The notes under the pieces: generated by a model
Databases searched by the model: none
What the model saw: the letters and a program-made list of their open reading frames with translations, nothing else
Told to the model about the DNA's origin: nothing
Translations under genes and position numbers: made by a program
Assembly (NCBI RefSeq): GCF_900116495.1
Contig: NZ_FPAY01000007.1
Coordinates: 179,599-243,598, forward strand
Direction of reading: 5' to 3'
DNA: 64,000 nt
DNA from: Arthrobacter sp. ov118
Lineage (GTDB): Bacteria > Actinomycetota > Actinomycetes > Actinomycetales > Micrococcaceae
Part shown: positions 16,443 to 25,133 of the stretch, in pieces
Numbering within the stretch: position 1 is the stretch's first letter
Layout: every line of letters starts with the position of its first letter

Positions 16443-17729
16443 CTAGAAGTGCGTCAGGCAGTGCGGTGAGCGTTCGACGGCGAACATGAGTCGCGCCGCC
16501 AGCGCGGCTCCCGCGGTGTGTTCGGTGATCCGGCCGGCGGCCTTCAGGGTGACGGGACAGACGGCGCCGAGATAAATGGAGCCGAGGTCCGCGACATCCA
16601 GGGTCAGGTCCGGCTCGGCGTCCGGTGCCGGCGCCGCCGCGGCTTCTCCCCCGCGGACTTCCAGGGCGAACGTGCCGGCGGCAAAACCGAGGCCGTCGCG
16701 GATGGCGAACACCACCCGCCCGTCGGCCGAGTACCGCCGGGCGCCCAGAACCCGCACGGGGTCGAGGATTCGCAGCCACAGCATGTCCCGTTGGTCCGAG
16801 GATTCGAGGCAGCGGGGGTCCTCCAGGGCCCAAGTCAGCGGGTCGTCGACAGGCGCGTCCTGCCAGCTGATCCGTTCCACGAGGTCAATGCTGCCGAGGA
16901 ACTGCCACAGTTCCAGATAGGCGGCGTCGGTGGCCGCCACGAGGTCGACGATCTCCATGGTGTACGGCTTGGCGTCCCAGCCGCCGAACTTGTAGGAGAC
17001 GTACCCGTCCACGGTGCCCGCGGCGTCGTAGTGCAAAGCACAACGGACTGCCTCGTCTTCGCCGCCGTCGCGGCCCAGCGTGCCCGAGGACCGCAGCCGG
17101 TAGGCCTCCTGCCGGACGATCGACCCCGGGGTCTGGTGGTGCAGCCGTTCGAAAACCTCCGTCGCCAGCTCCAGCAGGACTCTCCGGTCCGCGATCTCCA
17201 CCGAGCCGACGGGCTCGTGGCGGAGACGGAACCGGGGACCAGTGTCCACCTTGATGCTGCGTTCAAACGTCGACACGCCGTAGCCGAACCGGCCATAGAT
17301 CGACGCCTCCGAGGCCGTCAACGCCGCCAGGGCGACGCCGTCGGCCTTCGCGGCGGCGAGGTCCTCTGTCATCATCCGCCGGAGCAGCCCCTGCCGGCGG
17401 TGGGTCCCGCGTACCGTGACAGCCGTGACCAGGTGCGCCTCGAGCTGCCGCCCGTAGCCGATGTTCAGGTCCTTGCGCATCGTGGCGAACGTGGCCACGG
17501 GGACCTCGGCGGCCAGCGAGTGGGCCGCGACGCCGTCGGCCTGGTACACCCCGGTCATCTCGCGGTTGTCCACGCGGTACATGGCCATGATCTTGTCGAC
17601 GGACTCGTCCTTGCGCGGCTCGTCGTAGAAGCCGATCCCTACGCCGCGCAACCACTCGACGCCGGCCGCGTAGTCCTCCGAGTCCTTTTCAGCCGCGCGG
17701 AACCGCCTGAGCTCATACTTCTCTGTCAC
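16443..17729 (-). CDS. Eis-family GNAT acetyltransferase
   Basis: A 428-aa relative of mycobacterial Eis (enhanced intracellular survival). The product has an N-terminal GNAT domain with VTAVTVRGTHRRQGLLRRMM (acetyl-CoA loop), a second GNAT-like domain, a C-terminal SCP2-like domain and a terminal phenylalanine. In Eis proteins the terminal carboxylate takes part in catalysis. Eis enzymes acetylate amines on aminoglycosides, lysines and other substrates. Which one applies here is unknown. The start is GTG at 17729, with GGGGGAG upstream. Confidence 0.88.
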   Translation of the reverse strand: MTEKYELRRFRAAEKDSEDYAAGVEWLRGVGIGFYDEPRKDESVDKIMAMYRVDNREMTGVYQADGVAAHSLAAEVPVATFATMRKDLNIGYGRQLEAHLVTAVTVRGTHRRQGLLRRMMTEDLAAAKADGVALAALTASEASIYGRFGYGVSTFERSIKVDTGPRFRLRHEPVGSVEIADRRVLLELATEVFERLHHQTPGSIVRQEAYRLRSSGTLGRDGGEDEAVRCALHYDAAGTVDGYVSYKFGGWDAKPYTMEIVDLVAATDAAYLELWQFLGSIDLVERISWQDAPVDDPLTWALEDPRCLESSDQRDMLWLRILDPVRVLGARRYSADGRVVFAIRDGLGFAAGTFALEVRGGEAAAAPAPDAEPDLTLDVADLGSIYLGAVCPVTLKAAGRITEHTAGAALAARLMFAVERSPHCLTHF

Positions 17730-17814
17730 GTGTTTCTCCCCCTGAGATAGCTGTGGCTCCGGCAGCGCCGGACCGAAAATCTGCCGGAACGAAAACGCCG
17801 GCCCCGGTAAAGCG

Positions 17815-20661
17815 CTAGTGTCCGGCGTCGTACCAGCTCGATCCGACGCCGATCTGGACCTCCAGGGGAACGGTCAGGTCCGCCGCCGATCCCATTTGCT
17901 CCGTGACGAGTTTCTCCACGGCCTCCCGCTCGCCCGTTGCCACTTCGAGGACCAGTTCGTCGTGGACCTGCAGCAGCATCCGCGACTTGAGTCCCTGCGC
18001 TTTCAGCTCGGAGTGGACGCCCAGCATGGCCCGCTTGATGATGTCCGCGGCGGACCCTTGGATCGGCGAGTTCAACGCGATGCGCTCCGCGTTTTCCCGG
18101 AGCTGCCGGTTGGTGCTGGTGAGGTCGGGCAAGTACCGGCGCCGGCCTTCGATCGTGGCGGTGTAGCCGTCGATCCGGGCCTGGTCCACCACGCCACGGA
18201 GGTAGTCGCGCACGGCGCCGAACCGGTCGAAATAGTCCTTCATGAGGGTCCGCGCCTCGTCAACGGAAATCTCCAACTGCTTGGACAACCCAAACGAGGT
18301 CAGGCCGTACGCCAGGCCGTAAGACATCGCCTTGACCTTGGAACGCATGGCGCTGGTCACCTGGTCCGTGGGCACGTGGAAAATGTTGGAACCCACGAAC
18401 CGGTGGAGATCTTCGCCGTCCTTGTAGGCCTGGATCAGCCCGGCGTCCCCCGAGAGGTGCGCCATGATGCGCATTTCGATCTGTGAATAGTCCGCCGAGA
18501 GCAGGCACTCGTAGCCCTCGCTGACCACAAAGATGCCGCGGACGCGCCGGCCCTCCTCGCTGCGGATCGGGATGTTCTGCAGGTTGGGATTGTTCGAGGA
18601 GATCCGGCCCGTGGCCGCGACGTTCTGCGCGTAGGTGGTGTGGATCCGGCCGTCCTCCGCCACCGACTTCTTCAGCGACTCCAGCATCTGGCGCAGCTTG
18701 GACGACTCCCGGTGCGCCATCAGCTGGACCAGGAATTCGTGGCCGGTCTTTTCCAGCAGGTTCTTCAGCGATGCGGCGTCCGTGGTGTAGCCCGACTTGA
18801 TTTTCTTGGTCTTCGGCAACTGGAGTTCGTCGAACAGCACCGTCTGCAGCTGTTTGGGCGAACCCAGGTTGACCTCGTGGCCGATCGCGGCGAAGGCCAG
18901 CTCCTGGGCATTGTCAATCACTTTGGCCAGGTCCGACAGCTGCTCGTCGATGCGGGGCATGTCGATGGCGATGCCGGCGAGTTCCATGTCGGCGAGGACC
19001 CGGGTGACAGGAAGCTCCAGGGTGGCCAGCAGGTCCTCGGCCTTGCGGTCCTTCAGTTCCGCTTCGAAGTACCGGCTCAGCTTGTGGACGACGGCGGCCA
19101 CCTGCACCAGGGCGCCGGACGCCGCGGCAGCGTCGTCGTCGAACTCCAGCTCCAGCTGACCGGCCTTCGCGGCCTCCGCAGAGACATGGATGTTCAGGTG
19201 GTGCTGGGCCAGCTCCGCCAGCTCGTAGGTGCGGCGGTCCGGCTCAATGAGGTAACCGGAGACGGACGTGTCGTCCACCACCCCTTCCAGGGCGAACCCG
19301 CGGTTGGTCAGCGCCTTCAGTGCCGCCTTGTAGCCGTGCACGACCTTCGGGGATTCCCCGTCCCGGAGCCATTGTGCCAGCACGTTCTCCGCGTCCGCGT
19401 CCAATCCCGTGAGGTCAACGTAAGCCGCCGCGTCGTCCCGCACGATGGCCACGGCGTCGGCGTCCTCGCCGATTCGTCCGGCCAGCACGTCCACGGCGAG
19501 GGCGGACCGCTCTCCGGTCCCGGCGGCGAGAAAGTCCCGGAGAGCCTCCGCATCCTGCAGCCTTGCGAAGTCCCGGTTTTCCAAGGTCTCGCGTTCTGCT
19601 TCGGGGATCTCACCGGCGTACAGCTCGAAGAGCCGGGTGCGGATGGTCTTGAATTCGAGTTCGTCGAAGAGCTCCTCAAGCGCCTGCTGGTCCGGTCGCG
19701 GGTCCGCGAGATCCTCCAGCGCGACCGGCAGGTCGAGATCGGTGTGAAGCCTGTTCAACCGCCGGTTGCGCTTGACGTCCTCAACATTTTCGCGGAGGGC
19801 GTCCCCTACCTTCCCGCCGATCCCGTCGAGGTTCTCAAGCACCCCCTCAAGGCCGCCGTAAAGGTTGATCCACTTGGCGGCCGTCTTGGGTCCGACGCCG
19901 GGAACGCCCGGGAGGTTGTCCGCGGTCTCCCCCACGAGGGCGGCGAGGTCCGAGTACTGCCCGGGGCTGACGAAGTACTTCTCCTGGATGGCTGCGGCGT
20001 CCATCCGCGGAATGTCGCTGACCCCTTTCCTGGGGTAGAGCACAAAGACGTTGTCCGTAATCAGCTGGAACGCGTCGCGGTCACCCGAAACGAGCAGCAC
20101 CTCGAAACCCGCCTTTTCACCCATGGCGGCGAGGGTGGCCAGGATGTCATCGGCCTCATAGCCGGGCATCTTGATGGTCTTGATGCCCCACGCGCCCATG
20201 ACCTTGTCGATGAGGTCGATCTGGCCGCTCATCTCCCGGGGGGTCTCATTGCGTCCGCCCTTGTACTCGCTGTATTCGGCCTTGCGGTGGGTGGTGTCGT
20301 CCGAGACGTCGAAGGCAACCGCTACGTGGGTGGGCTTCTGCTCCTTGATCAGATTGATGAGCATGGACGTGAAGCCGTGGATCGCGTTGGTGTGCTGGCC
20401 CCGGGCGGTTGAGAACTTGTCAGCGGGGAGGGCGAAGAAGGCCCGGAAGGCCATGGAGTGTCCGTCCAGTACCAGCAGGCGCGGCTGGTCCGTAATGGGA
20501 ATCACGGGGGCTTCAGTGGCGGAAACCGACACCGCGGCCCGGGTGGAGGGCCGGGCGGACGGGGCCGCGAGCCCGGACTCCGGCTCAGCTGCCGGGAGGG
20601 TGTCTGATGCAGTGCGCCCTGTTGAGGCGGGGGCAGGGGCCGGTTTGGTTGTTTCACTCAC
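17815..20661 (-). CDS. polA: DNA polymerase I
   Basis: A 948-aa family A polymerase for repair and Okazaki-fragment processing. In order: a ~45-residue Pro/Ala/Thr-rich extension, the 5'-3' nuclease (from LLVLDGHSMAFRAF; ADDILATLA and LVSGDRDAFQL metal sites; helix-hairpin-helix LPGVPGVGPKTA), a 3'-5' exonuclease-like domain, and the polymerase. The polymerase shows motif A SADYSQIEMR, the O-helix KAMSYGLAYG and motif C LQVHDELVLE. In the 3'-5' domain the expected DxE is replaced by LAVDVLAG, so proofreading is probably lost, as in mycobacterial PolA. The start is taken as GTG at 20661; the frame further upstream antisenses the thioesterase gene. Confidence 0.95.
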   Translation of the reverse strand: MSETTKPAPAPASTGRTASDTLPAAEPESGLAAPSARPSTRAAVSVSATEAPVIPITDQPRLLVLDGHSMAFRAFFALPADKFSTARGQHTNAIHGFTSMLINLIKEQKPTHVAVAFDVSDDTTHRKAEYSEYKGGRNETPREMSGQIDLIDKVMGAWGIKTIKMPGYEADDILATLAAMGEKAGFEVLLVSGDRDAFQLITDNVFVLYPRKGVSDIPRMDAAAIQEKYFVSPGQYSDLAALVGETADNLPGVPGVGPKTAAKWINLYGGLEGVLENLDGIGGKVGDALRENVEDVKRNRRLNRLHTDLDLPVALEDLADPRPDQQALEELFDELEFKTIRTRLFELYAGEIPEAERETLENRDFARLQDAEALRDFLAAGTGERSALAVDVLAGRIGEDADAVAIVRDDAAAYVDLTGLDADAENVLAQWLRDGESPKVVHGYKAALKALTNRGFALEGVVDDTSVSGYLIEPDRRTYELAELAQHHLNIHVSAEAAKAGQLELEFDDDAAAASGALVQVAAVVHKLSRYFEAELKDRKAEDLLATLELPVTRVLADMELAGIAIDMPRIDEQLSDLAKVIDNAQELAFAAIGHEVNLGSPKQLQTVLFDELQLPKTKKIKSGYTTDAASLKNLLEKTGHEFLVQLMAHRESSKLRQMLESLKKSVAEDGRIHTTYAQNVAATGRISSNNPNLQNIPIRSEEGRRVRGIFVVSEGYECLLSADYSQIEMRIMAHLSGDAGLIQAYKDGEDLHRFVGSNIFHVPTDQVTSAMRSKVKAMSYGLAYGLTSFGLSKQLEISVDEARTLMKDYFDRFGAVRDYLRGVVDQARIDGYTATIEGRRRYLPDLTSTNRQLRENAERIALNSPIQGSAADIIKRAMLGVHSELKAQGLKSRMLLQVHDELVLEVATGEREAVEKLVTEQMGSAADLTVPLEVQIGVGSSWYDAGH

Positions 20662-20674
20662 AAGTGCCAGCCTA
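20659..20674 (-). promoter_or_regulatory. Leaderless -10 box for polA
   Basis: On the minus strand TAGGCT (20674-20669) is followed by seven bases and the GTG at 20661, supporting that start. The divergent thioesterase begins only 19 bases away. Confidence 0.45.
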
Positions 20675-20680
20675 GTTCCC

Positions 20681-21145
20681 ATGATGGACAATTTCACGCC
20701 GGCCCCGTTCGCGGCGGAGCTCGCGGCCGCCGGGGTTCCCGAGGAGATGCACGATTGGCTGGGCCAGTACGGCGTCGGCGCCCTTGTGGTGAAGCTGGGA
20801 ATCCACTTCCTTGAGATGAGCCCGGAGCGCACCGTGGCCACCATGCCGGTGGAAGGAAACACCCAGGTGGCCGGCATCCTGCACGGCGGGGCCCACGTTG
20901 TCCTGGCCGAAACCCTGGGTTCCTTCGCGGCGGGCCTGCACGCGGGGCCCCACCGGCAGGCGCTGGGGATCGAAGTAGGCGCCACCCACCACCGGGCCAT
21001 CTCCGAGGGAACCGTCACCGGCACCTGCACGGCCATCCACCTCGGCCGGACGCTCACCACCCACGAGATCGTCATGACGGACGAGCAGGGCCGCCGGCTC
21101 TCCACCGCCCGCATCACGAACCTCATCCGCGATATCGCCCCGTAG
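20681..21145 (+). CDS. PaaI-family hotdog-fold thioesterase
   Basis: A 154-aa single hotdog-domain protein of the PaaI/YdiI thioesterase type, which hydrolyses acyl-CoA such as phenylacetyl- or hydroxybenzoyl-CoA. The family signature GILHGGAHVVLAETLGS surrounds the long hotdog helix, with the catalytic or oxyanion segment HGGAHVVLAE. VNxxY-like strands follow as GIEVGATHHRAISEG. Two ATGs in tandem (20681, 20684) can start it and neither has a Shine-Dalgarno sequence. It is divergent from polA and convergent with the RibD-like gene. The acyl substrate is not known. Confidence 0.87.
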   Translation: MMDNFTPAPFAAELAAAGVPEEMHDWLGQYGVGALVVKLGIHFLEMSPERTVATMPVEGNTQVAGILHGGAHVVLAETLGSFAAGLHAGPHRQALGIEVGATHHRAISEGTVTGTCTAIHLGRTLTTHEIVMTDEQGRRLSTARITNLIRDIAP

Positions 21146-21192
21146 GGCGCCGCCGGGGGTTCGCCGGCCGGCTTCCGCGGGCTCTTATTCCC

Positions 21193-21750
21193 CTAGCCGT
21201 TGCCCGGGTTCTTGCCGAAACGATAGCGCAGCTCGACGACGCCGCGGCCCATGGTGCGGGACGAGAGCAACTCCAGCGGCGGCGTCGGGCCTGCCATGGG
21301 CAGCACCTGCTTGCCGCTGCCCAGCACCACGGGAATGACCGAGATAATCAGTTCGTCCAGCAGCCCGGCGTCGGCGAACTGTGCTGCCAGCACTCCCCCG
21401 CCCACCACCCAGACGTTCCGGCCCGCGGCCTCGTCCCTGAGGTCGTCGACGAACTCGGTGACCGTCCCGCGCACAAACGTCACGTTGGCCCCCTCCGGGG
21501 CGGAGTGTTCGTGATGGGTGAAGACCCAGCAGGGCGTGCCCGGGTACGGCCACGCGCCGGGCTCGTGCGCCAGCAGCCAAGCGTACGTATCGCCGCCCAT
21601 GACGATGCAGCCGATGTCCGCCATGAACGCATCGTAGCTGTCCTGGCCGCCCTCAAAGCCGTCAAACTGAAGCAGCCAGGCCAGGTTGTCGTCGTCGGTG
21701 GCGATGAAGCCGTCGAGTGAGGATCCCACAAAGTACTGGAAGCTGGCCAT
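21193..21750 (-). CDS. Dihydrofolate reductase-like protein (RibD C-terminal fold)
   Basis: A 185-aa protein of the RibD C-terminal/dihydrofolate-reductase fold. These are NADPH-dependent reductases or relatives of unknown substrate. The N-terminal strand plus SSLDGFIA, the central CIVMGGDTYAWL, and WVVGGGVLAAQFADAGLLDE, the nucleotide-binding region, are the family landmarks. The ATG at 21750 is preferred to a GTG two codons earlier, because a TAGGCT box stands exactly six bases before it. It is convergent with the thioesterase gene. Confidence 0.85.
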   Translation of the reverse strand: MASFQYFVGSSLDGFIATDDDNLAWLLQFDGFEGGQDSYDAFMADIGCIVMGGDTYAWLLAHEPGAWPYPGTPCWVFTHHEHSAPEGANVTFVRGTVTEFVDDLRDEAAGRNVWVVGGGVLAAQFADAGLLDELIISVIPVVLGSGKQVLPMAGPTPPLELLSSRTMGRGVVELRYRFGKNPGNG

Positions 21751-21762
21751 GGCCACAGCCTA
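21748..21762 (-). promoter_or_regulatory. Leaderless -10 box for the RibD-like gene
   Basis: TAGGCT on the minus strand (21762-21757), six bases, then ATG at 21750. Confidence 0.5.
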
Positions 21763-21789
21763 ACCAACCACTGCCTGGTGGACTACTGC

Positions 21790-22011
21790 CTAATGGTGGA
21801 AGTAGGGAACGATCAGCCACAGCCCGAAGAGGACGGCCAAACCGCAAAAGCCGAAGCACACGTAAGAGAGCGGCCGGATCCAGGCCGCTGGCGAGCCCTG
21901 AACGTCCCCAGCGATGGCCGTGAGCCGGACGCCGAGGGCGTAGAGAACCACGACCGACACCGCGGCCACGAGTGTGGCACCGGCCACGCTCAACAGTTCC
22001 AACCATTTCAT
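21790..22011 (-). CDS. Small membrane protein coupled to the phosphate permease
   Basis: A 73-aa hydrophobic protein with two predicted membrane helices (about residues 6-28 and 48-70) separated by a short polar loop. I do not recognise a named family. Its ATG (22011) overlaps the stop codon of the upstream permease gene in an ATGA junction, so the two are co-transcribed and translationally coupled. That suggests an accessory or stabilising role for Pit, but this is inference from position only. It was read from the frame that overlaps the end of the permease gene. Confidence 0.78.
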   Translation of the reverse strand: MKWLELLSVAGATLVAAVSVVVLYALGVRLTAIAGDVQGSPAAWIRPLSYVCFGFCGLAVLFGLWLIVPYFHH

Positions 22012-23216
22012 CGCTTGGCACCGCCGTTCTTGACCGCCTTGCCGGCGGACTTCTTCTTCTTCGGGAACTGCACGGCCTGGCCGACTTCCTCGATCTGAAC
22101 CGCGTTGTCGTGGCCCACAGGGGATTTGCGCGAATGAACGAACATGTAAGCCACGGCCGCGGTGCCGACGACGGCCGCGATGACGACTCCGATCACGCCG
22201 GTCTGCACGAGCAGGGCCGTAAGCGCGCCAACGATTCCGGCCGCGGGCAGCGTGAAGAGCCAGCCGACGGCGATCCGGCCTGCTGTTCCCCATCGAACGG
22301 TGGTGCCCCGGCATCCCATTCCCGAGCCGATGACCGAGCCCGAGGCCACCTGGGTGGTGGAGAGGGCGAAGCCAAGATGCGACGAGGCCAGGATGGCGGA
22401 AGCGGTGCTGGTTTCGGCGGCGAAACCCTGCGCGGGCTTGACCTCGGTCAGACCCGAGCCCATGGTGCGGATGATCCTCCAGCCGCCCGCGTACGTGCCG
22501 ATCGCAATGGCGAGGGCACAGGCGGTGATGACCCACCACTGCGGGCCGGAGCCGGCCGGTTGCGTGCCGGCGGAGATCAGGACCAGGGTGATGATGCCCA
22601 TGGTCTTCTGGGCGTCGTTGGTGCCGTGCGCCAGGGCGACGAGACTGGATGTAAAGACCTGGCCGTTCCGGAACCCGCCGCGCTTCTGGGTCAGCTTGTC
22701 CCCGGTTTCCGGGTCGTGGCGGGACGTCAGGGCATAGGCCAGTCGGGTGCACAGGTAGGCCACACCGCCGGCGATGATCGGGGCGAAGACCGCGGGAAGG
22801 ATGACCTTCTGCAGGATCGACTCGAAGTTGATCGAGTGGATGCCGATGCCGGCGATCGCGGCGCCGATGAGGCCACCGAAGAGGGCATGGGACGAACTCG
22901 ACGGCAGGCCCTTGAGCCAGGTGATCATGTTCCAGAGAATGGCGCCCATGAGACCGGCGAAGATGATGTCCGGGGTGATCTGGACACCATCGGAGCCTTC
23001 CTTGATGATGCCGCCGGAGACAGTCTTGGCTACTTCCGTGGAGAGGAACGCGCCCACGAGGTTCAGCACCGCCGCCAGGGCGACCGCCGTCTTCGGCTTG
23101 ATGGCACCGGTCGCGATGGGCGTAGCCATGGCGTTCGCAGTGTCATGAAATCCGTTGGTGAAGTCGAAGAACAGCGCCAGCAGTATCACTAGCGCAACCA
23201 TTACGGTGATTTCCAC
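22008..23216 (-). CDS. pit: Low-affinity inorganic phosphate permease (Pit family)
   Basis: A 402-aa PiT-family transporter that imports metal-phosphate complexes with protons. The two inverted family repeats are visible: FDFTNGFHDTANAMAT at residues ~17-32 and LVALAHGTNDAQKTMG near residue 195. About ten hydrophobic segments are present, and a Lys-rich cytoplasmic tail ends the protein. The first codon is GTG at 23216; an ATG five codons in (23201), better spaced from AGGTGG, is an equally possible start. It is followed by a coupled small membrane protein. Confidence 0.9.
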   Translation of the reverse strand: MEITVMVALVILLALFFDFTNGFHDTANAMATPIATGAIKPKTAVALAAVLNLVGAFLSTEVAKTVSGGIIKEGSDGVQITPDIIFAGLMGAILWNMITWLKGLPSSSSHALFGGLIGAAIAGIGIHSINFESILQKVILPAVFAPIIAGGVAYLCTRLAYALTSRHDPETGDKLTQKRGGFRNGQVFTSSLVALAHGTNDAQKTMGIITLVLISAGTQPAGSGPQWWVITACALAIAIGTYAGGWRIIRTMGSGLTEVKPAQGFAAETSTASAILASSHLGFALSTTQVASGSVIGSGMGCRGTTVRWGTAGRIAVGWLFTLPAAGIVGALTALLVQTGVIGVVIAAVVGTAAVAYMFVHSRKSPVGHDNAVQIEEVGQAVQFPKKKKSAGKAVKNGGAKR

Positions 23217-23462
23217 CTGTTGCCCAATCTGAAGTATTCACGGTCGGCAGTTCCACGTCCCCGTTTGCCGCACGGCCACGACCCTCATCCGATAGATCCA
23301 ATGATAGTCCAGGGCACATTAAGGCAGCTTGAAACCTTATCGATGGTACGTGGGAATGACGGCAGCGCAAAACGTGCCAGAAGACCCCAATTTCCAGGCA
23401 GCCGGGTTCGCGGCCCCGATCGGGAAGGCGGCGCGATCAAGGTCACAGGAAAACACAGCGGC

Positions 23463-24149
23463 CTACACGGTCCTACGGACGTCAGTCGCCGGACCGGCGT
23501 CAAGCATGGAAGCGATTTTATCCTCCAGCGCGGCGAGCGAGGCTTCGGGCAGCACGATCAATCCGTCGAGTTCGCGGCGGGCGCGCCGGTAGGCCGTCTG
23601 GCGTTCGGCGGGCGTCGCTGCGGCATCCGATGCGATCCTCAGCAGCTTGCGGGCAGTCTCCAGCCGTTGGCGTTCCGGGCCGGTGAATTTGCTGTCCCTG
23701 ATCCTTTTGGCTTCGCGTTCGGCGACGTCGAACGCGATGTCGAAGCTCGTGACGGCGGCCCGGTATTCGGCGAGCCTGGCCGCAGTCTTGAGGTCCCCGG
23801 GGGCGGCGGGGCGCAGGCCGTCGGCCTCACGCTTGGCCCGCAGGAATGCCACAGTGAGAGGCTCGCGGACATCGGTCATGACCGGGAAGTCGATCAGTTT
23901 TCCCACATCGAGTTCGTAGTCCAGCCAGCGCTTGTTCACGGCGTCGTGCGCCTTCATGAGCCGCAACACCTCGACCTGGCTGGCCTGTTCTGCCTGCGCG
24001 GCCTGGTTCTTTAGCGTGTAAAGCTCCACCCGGCGGCGGTGCCTGCGCTCGGTGGCTCTCGACCAGGACCGCGCCCACCCGCCGAGCAGTCCGCTCAGGG
24101 GAAAGATGAGCCACCAAAAGTGGGTGACAAAATCGAAGTAGTGGTCCAC
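23463..24149 (-). CDS. Hypothetical protein with one N-terminal membrane helix
   Basis: I do not recognise a family. The 228-aa product has a hydrophobic anchor at about residues 6-25 followed by a strongly basic RxWSRATERRHRRRVEL stretch, which predicts an N-out or hairpin orientation with a cytoplasmic body. The rest is helical and rich in Ala, Arg, Glu and Lys, with heptad-like patterns suggesting a coiled coil. The start is GTG at 24149 with GGGAGG upstream. It lies between the permease and stress-protein genes on the same strand, with 100 bases or more on each side, so it is probably its own unit. Confidence 0.65.
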   Translation of the reverse strand: MDHYFDFVTHFWWLIFPLSGLLGGWARSWSRATERRHRRRVELYTLKNQAAQAEQASQVEVLRLMKAHDAVNKRWLDYELDVGKLIDFPVMTDVREPLTVAFLRAKREADGLRPAAPGDLKTAARLAEYRAAVTSFDIAFDVAEREAKRIRDSKFTGPERQRLETARKLLRIASDAAATPAERQTAYRRARRELDGLIVLPEASLAALEDKIASMLDAGPATDVRRTV

Positions 24150-24251
24150 GGCATCATCCTCCCACCGGTCGGCGGCGGCGGAAAGCCCCTCCCCGGAAGG
24201 TGCTCCCCGGCCGGTTCCGGGCCTGGCCTGAGCACGGATCGCCCGCCGGGC

Positions 24252-25121
24252 TCACTCCCCGTGCTTGTCCTTGTGCACCCGCGTGACGAGCGTGGGACAC
24301 GGGACGTTCAGCAGCACCGCATGCGCCGTGGAGCCGAGCACAGTCCTCGAAAATCCGCCCCGCCCGTGGCTTCCGATCACCAGTAGCCTTGCTCCGGCGG
24401 CGATCCCCACCAGCGCCTTGGCCGGTTCGGTGTTCGTCTCGAGCCGCTGATGGACCACCAGGTCCGGGTACTTCTCGCCGAGCCCGGCCGCGGACTCGGC
24501 GAGCACAATTCGGCTCTCTTCAACGATGCTCGCGGCGAGGCCGCTGGAGGGCCGCTGTTTCTCGAGCCACCGGGCAGGGCTCTTGAAACCCAAGACGGCG
24601 GTCAGCTCGTCCCCGCTCAGGTCGGCCTCGGCGGCCGCGACGGCGACTGCCTGCATCGACTCCCTGGAACCATCGACGCCGACCACCACGCCCGCGGCCC
24701 CGGCCGCCGGCTCCTCCGCAATGACGGCTACCGGGCACTCCGAGGCGGACACCACCTGCAGGGCGCGGTCTGTCATCGGTCCGCCGTCCAGCCAATACTT
24801 GTCATGCCCGCCGACAACCACCAGCGCCGCCTGCTTGGAGACCTCCCGCAGCACCGACCCCCCGCTGCCGTGGCCGAGCTGGATGTCCACTTCAACGTCG
24901 GGGGCCTGGTCGCGGGCGCTCGCCTGTGCTTGGCGCAGCAGGTCCATTCCCGCTTCCCGGATGATCTCGTGGTACTGGAAGTCAGGTGTCACCCACCGGT
25001 CGTCCACTGCGTGGACCACTATGACCGGGAGCTTATCCCGGGCCGCCCGCCGCAGGGCCCAGGCCAGTGCGGCGTCACTGCGCGCCGACCCGTTGATTCC
25101 GACGACGATTGCCTTGGCCAT
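24252..25121 (-). CDS. Tandem-domain universal stress protein
   Basis: A 289-aa protein with two UspA domains, residues ~1-140 and ~143-285. Each begins with a VVGINGS/VVGVDGS strand-loop. The second has the ATP-binding pattern GSHGRGG-N5-GST near residue 255. The first shows GGHDKYW at the equivalent place and may bind nucleotide less well. In actinobacteria such tandem Usp proteins belong to dormancy and hypoxia responses; that regulation is not visible here. ATG 25121 has GGGAGGG upstream. Only 12 bases separate it from the esterase gene upstream, so the two form an operon. Confidence 0.9.
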   Translation of the reverse strand: MAKAIVVGINGSARSDAALAWALRRAARDKLPVIVVHAVDDRWVTPDFQYHEIIREAGMDLLRQAQASARDQAPDVEVDIQLGHGSGGSVLREVSKQAALVVVGGHDKYWLDGGPMTDRALQVVSASECPVAVIAEEPAAGAAGVVVGVDGSRESMQAVAVAAAEADLSGDELTAVLGFKSPARWLEKQRPSSGLAASIVEESRIVLAESAAGLGEKYPDLVVHQRLETNTEPAKALVGIAAGARLLVIGSHGRGGFSRTVLGSTAHAVLLNVPCPTLVTRVHKDKHGE

Positions 25122-25133
25122 GCTGGACCCTCC

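Noticed and set aside
18640..20412. A 590-aa open frame on the plus strand opposite polA
   Set aside because: Antisense of an unmistakable DNA polymerase I; no ribosome site and shadow-like composition.
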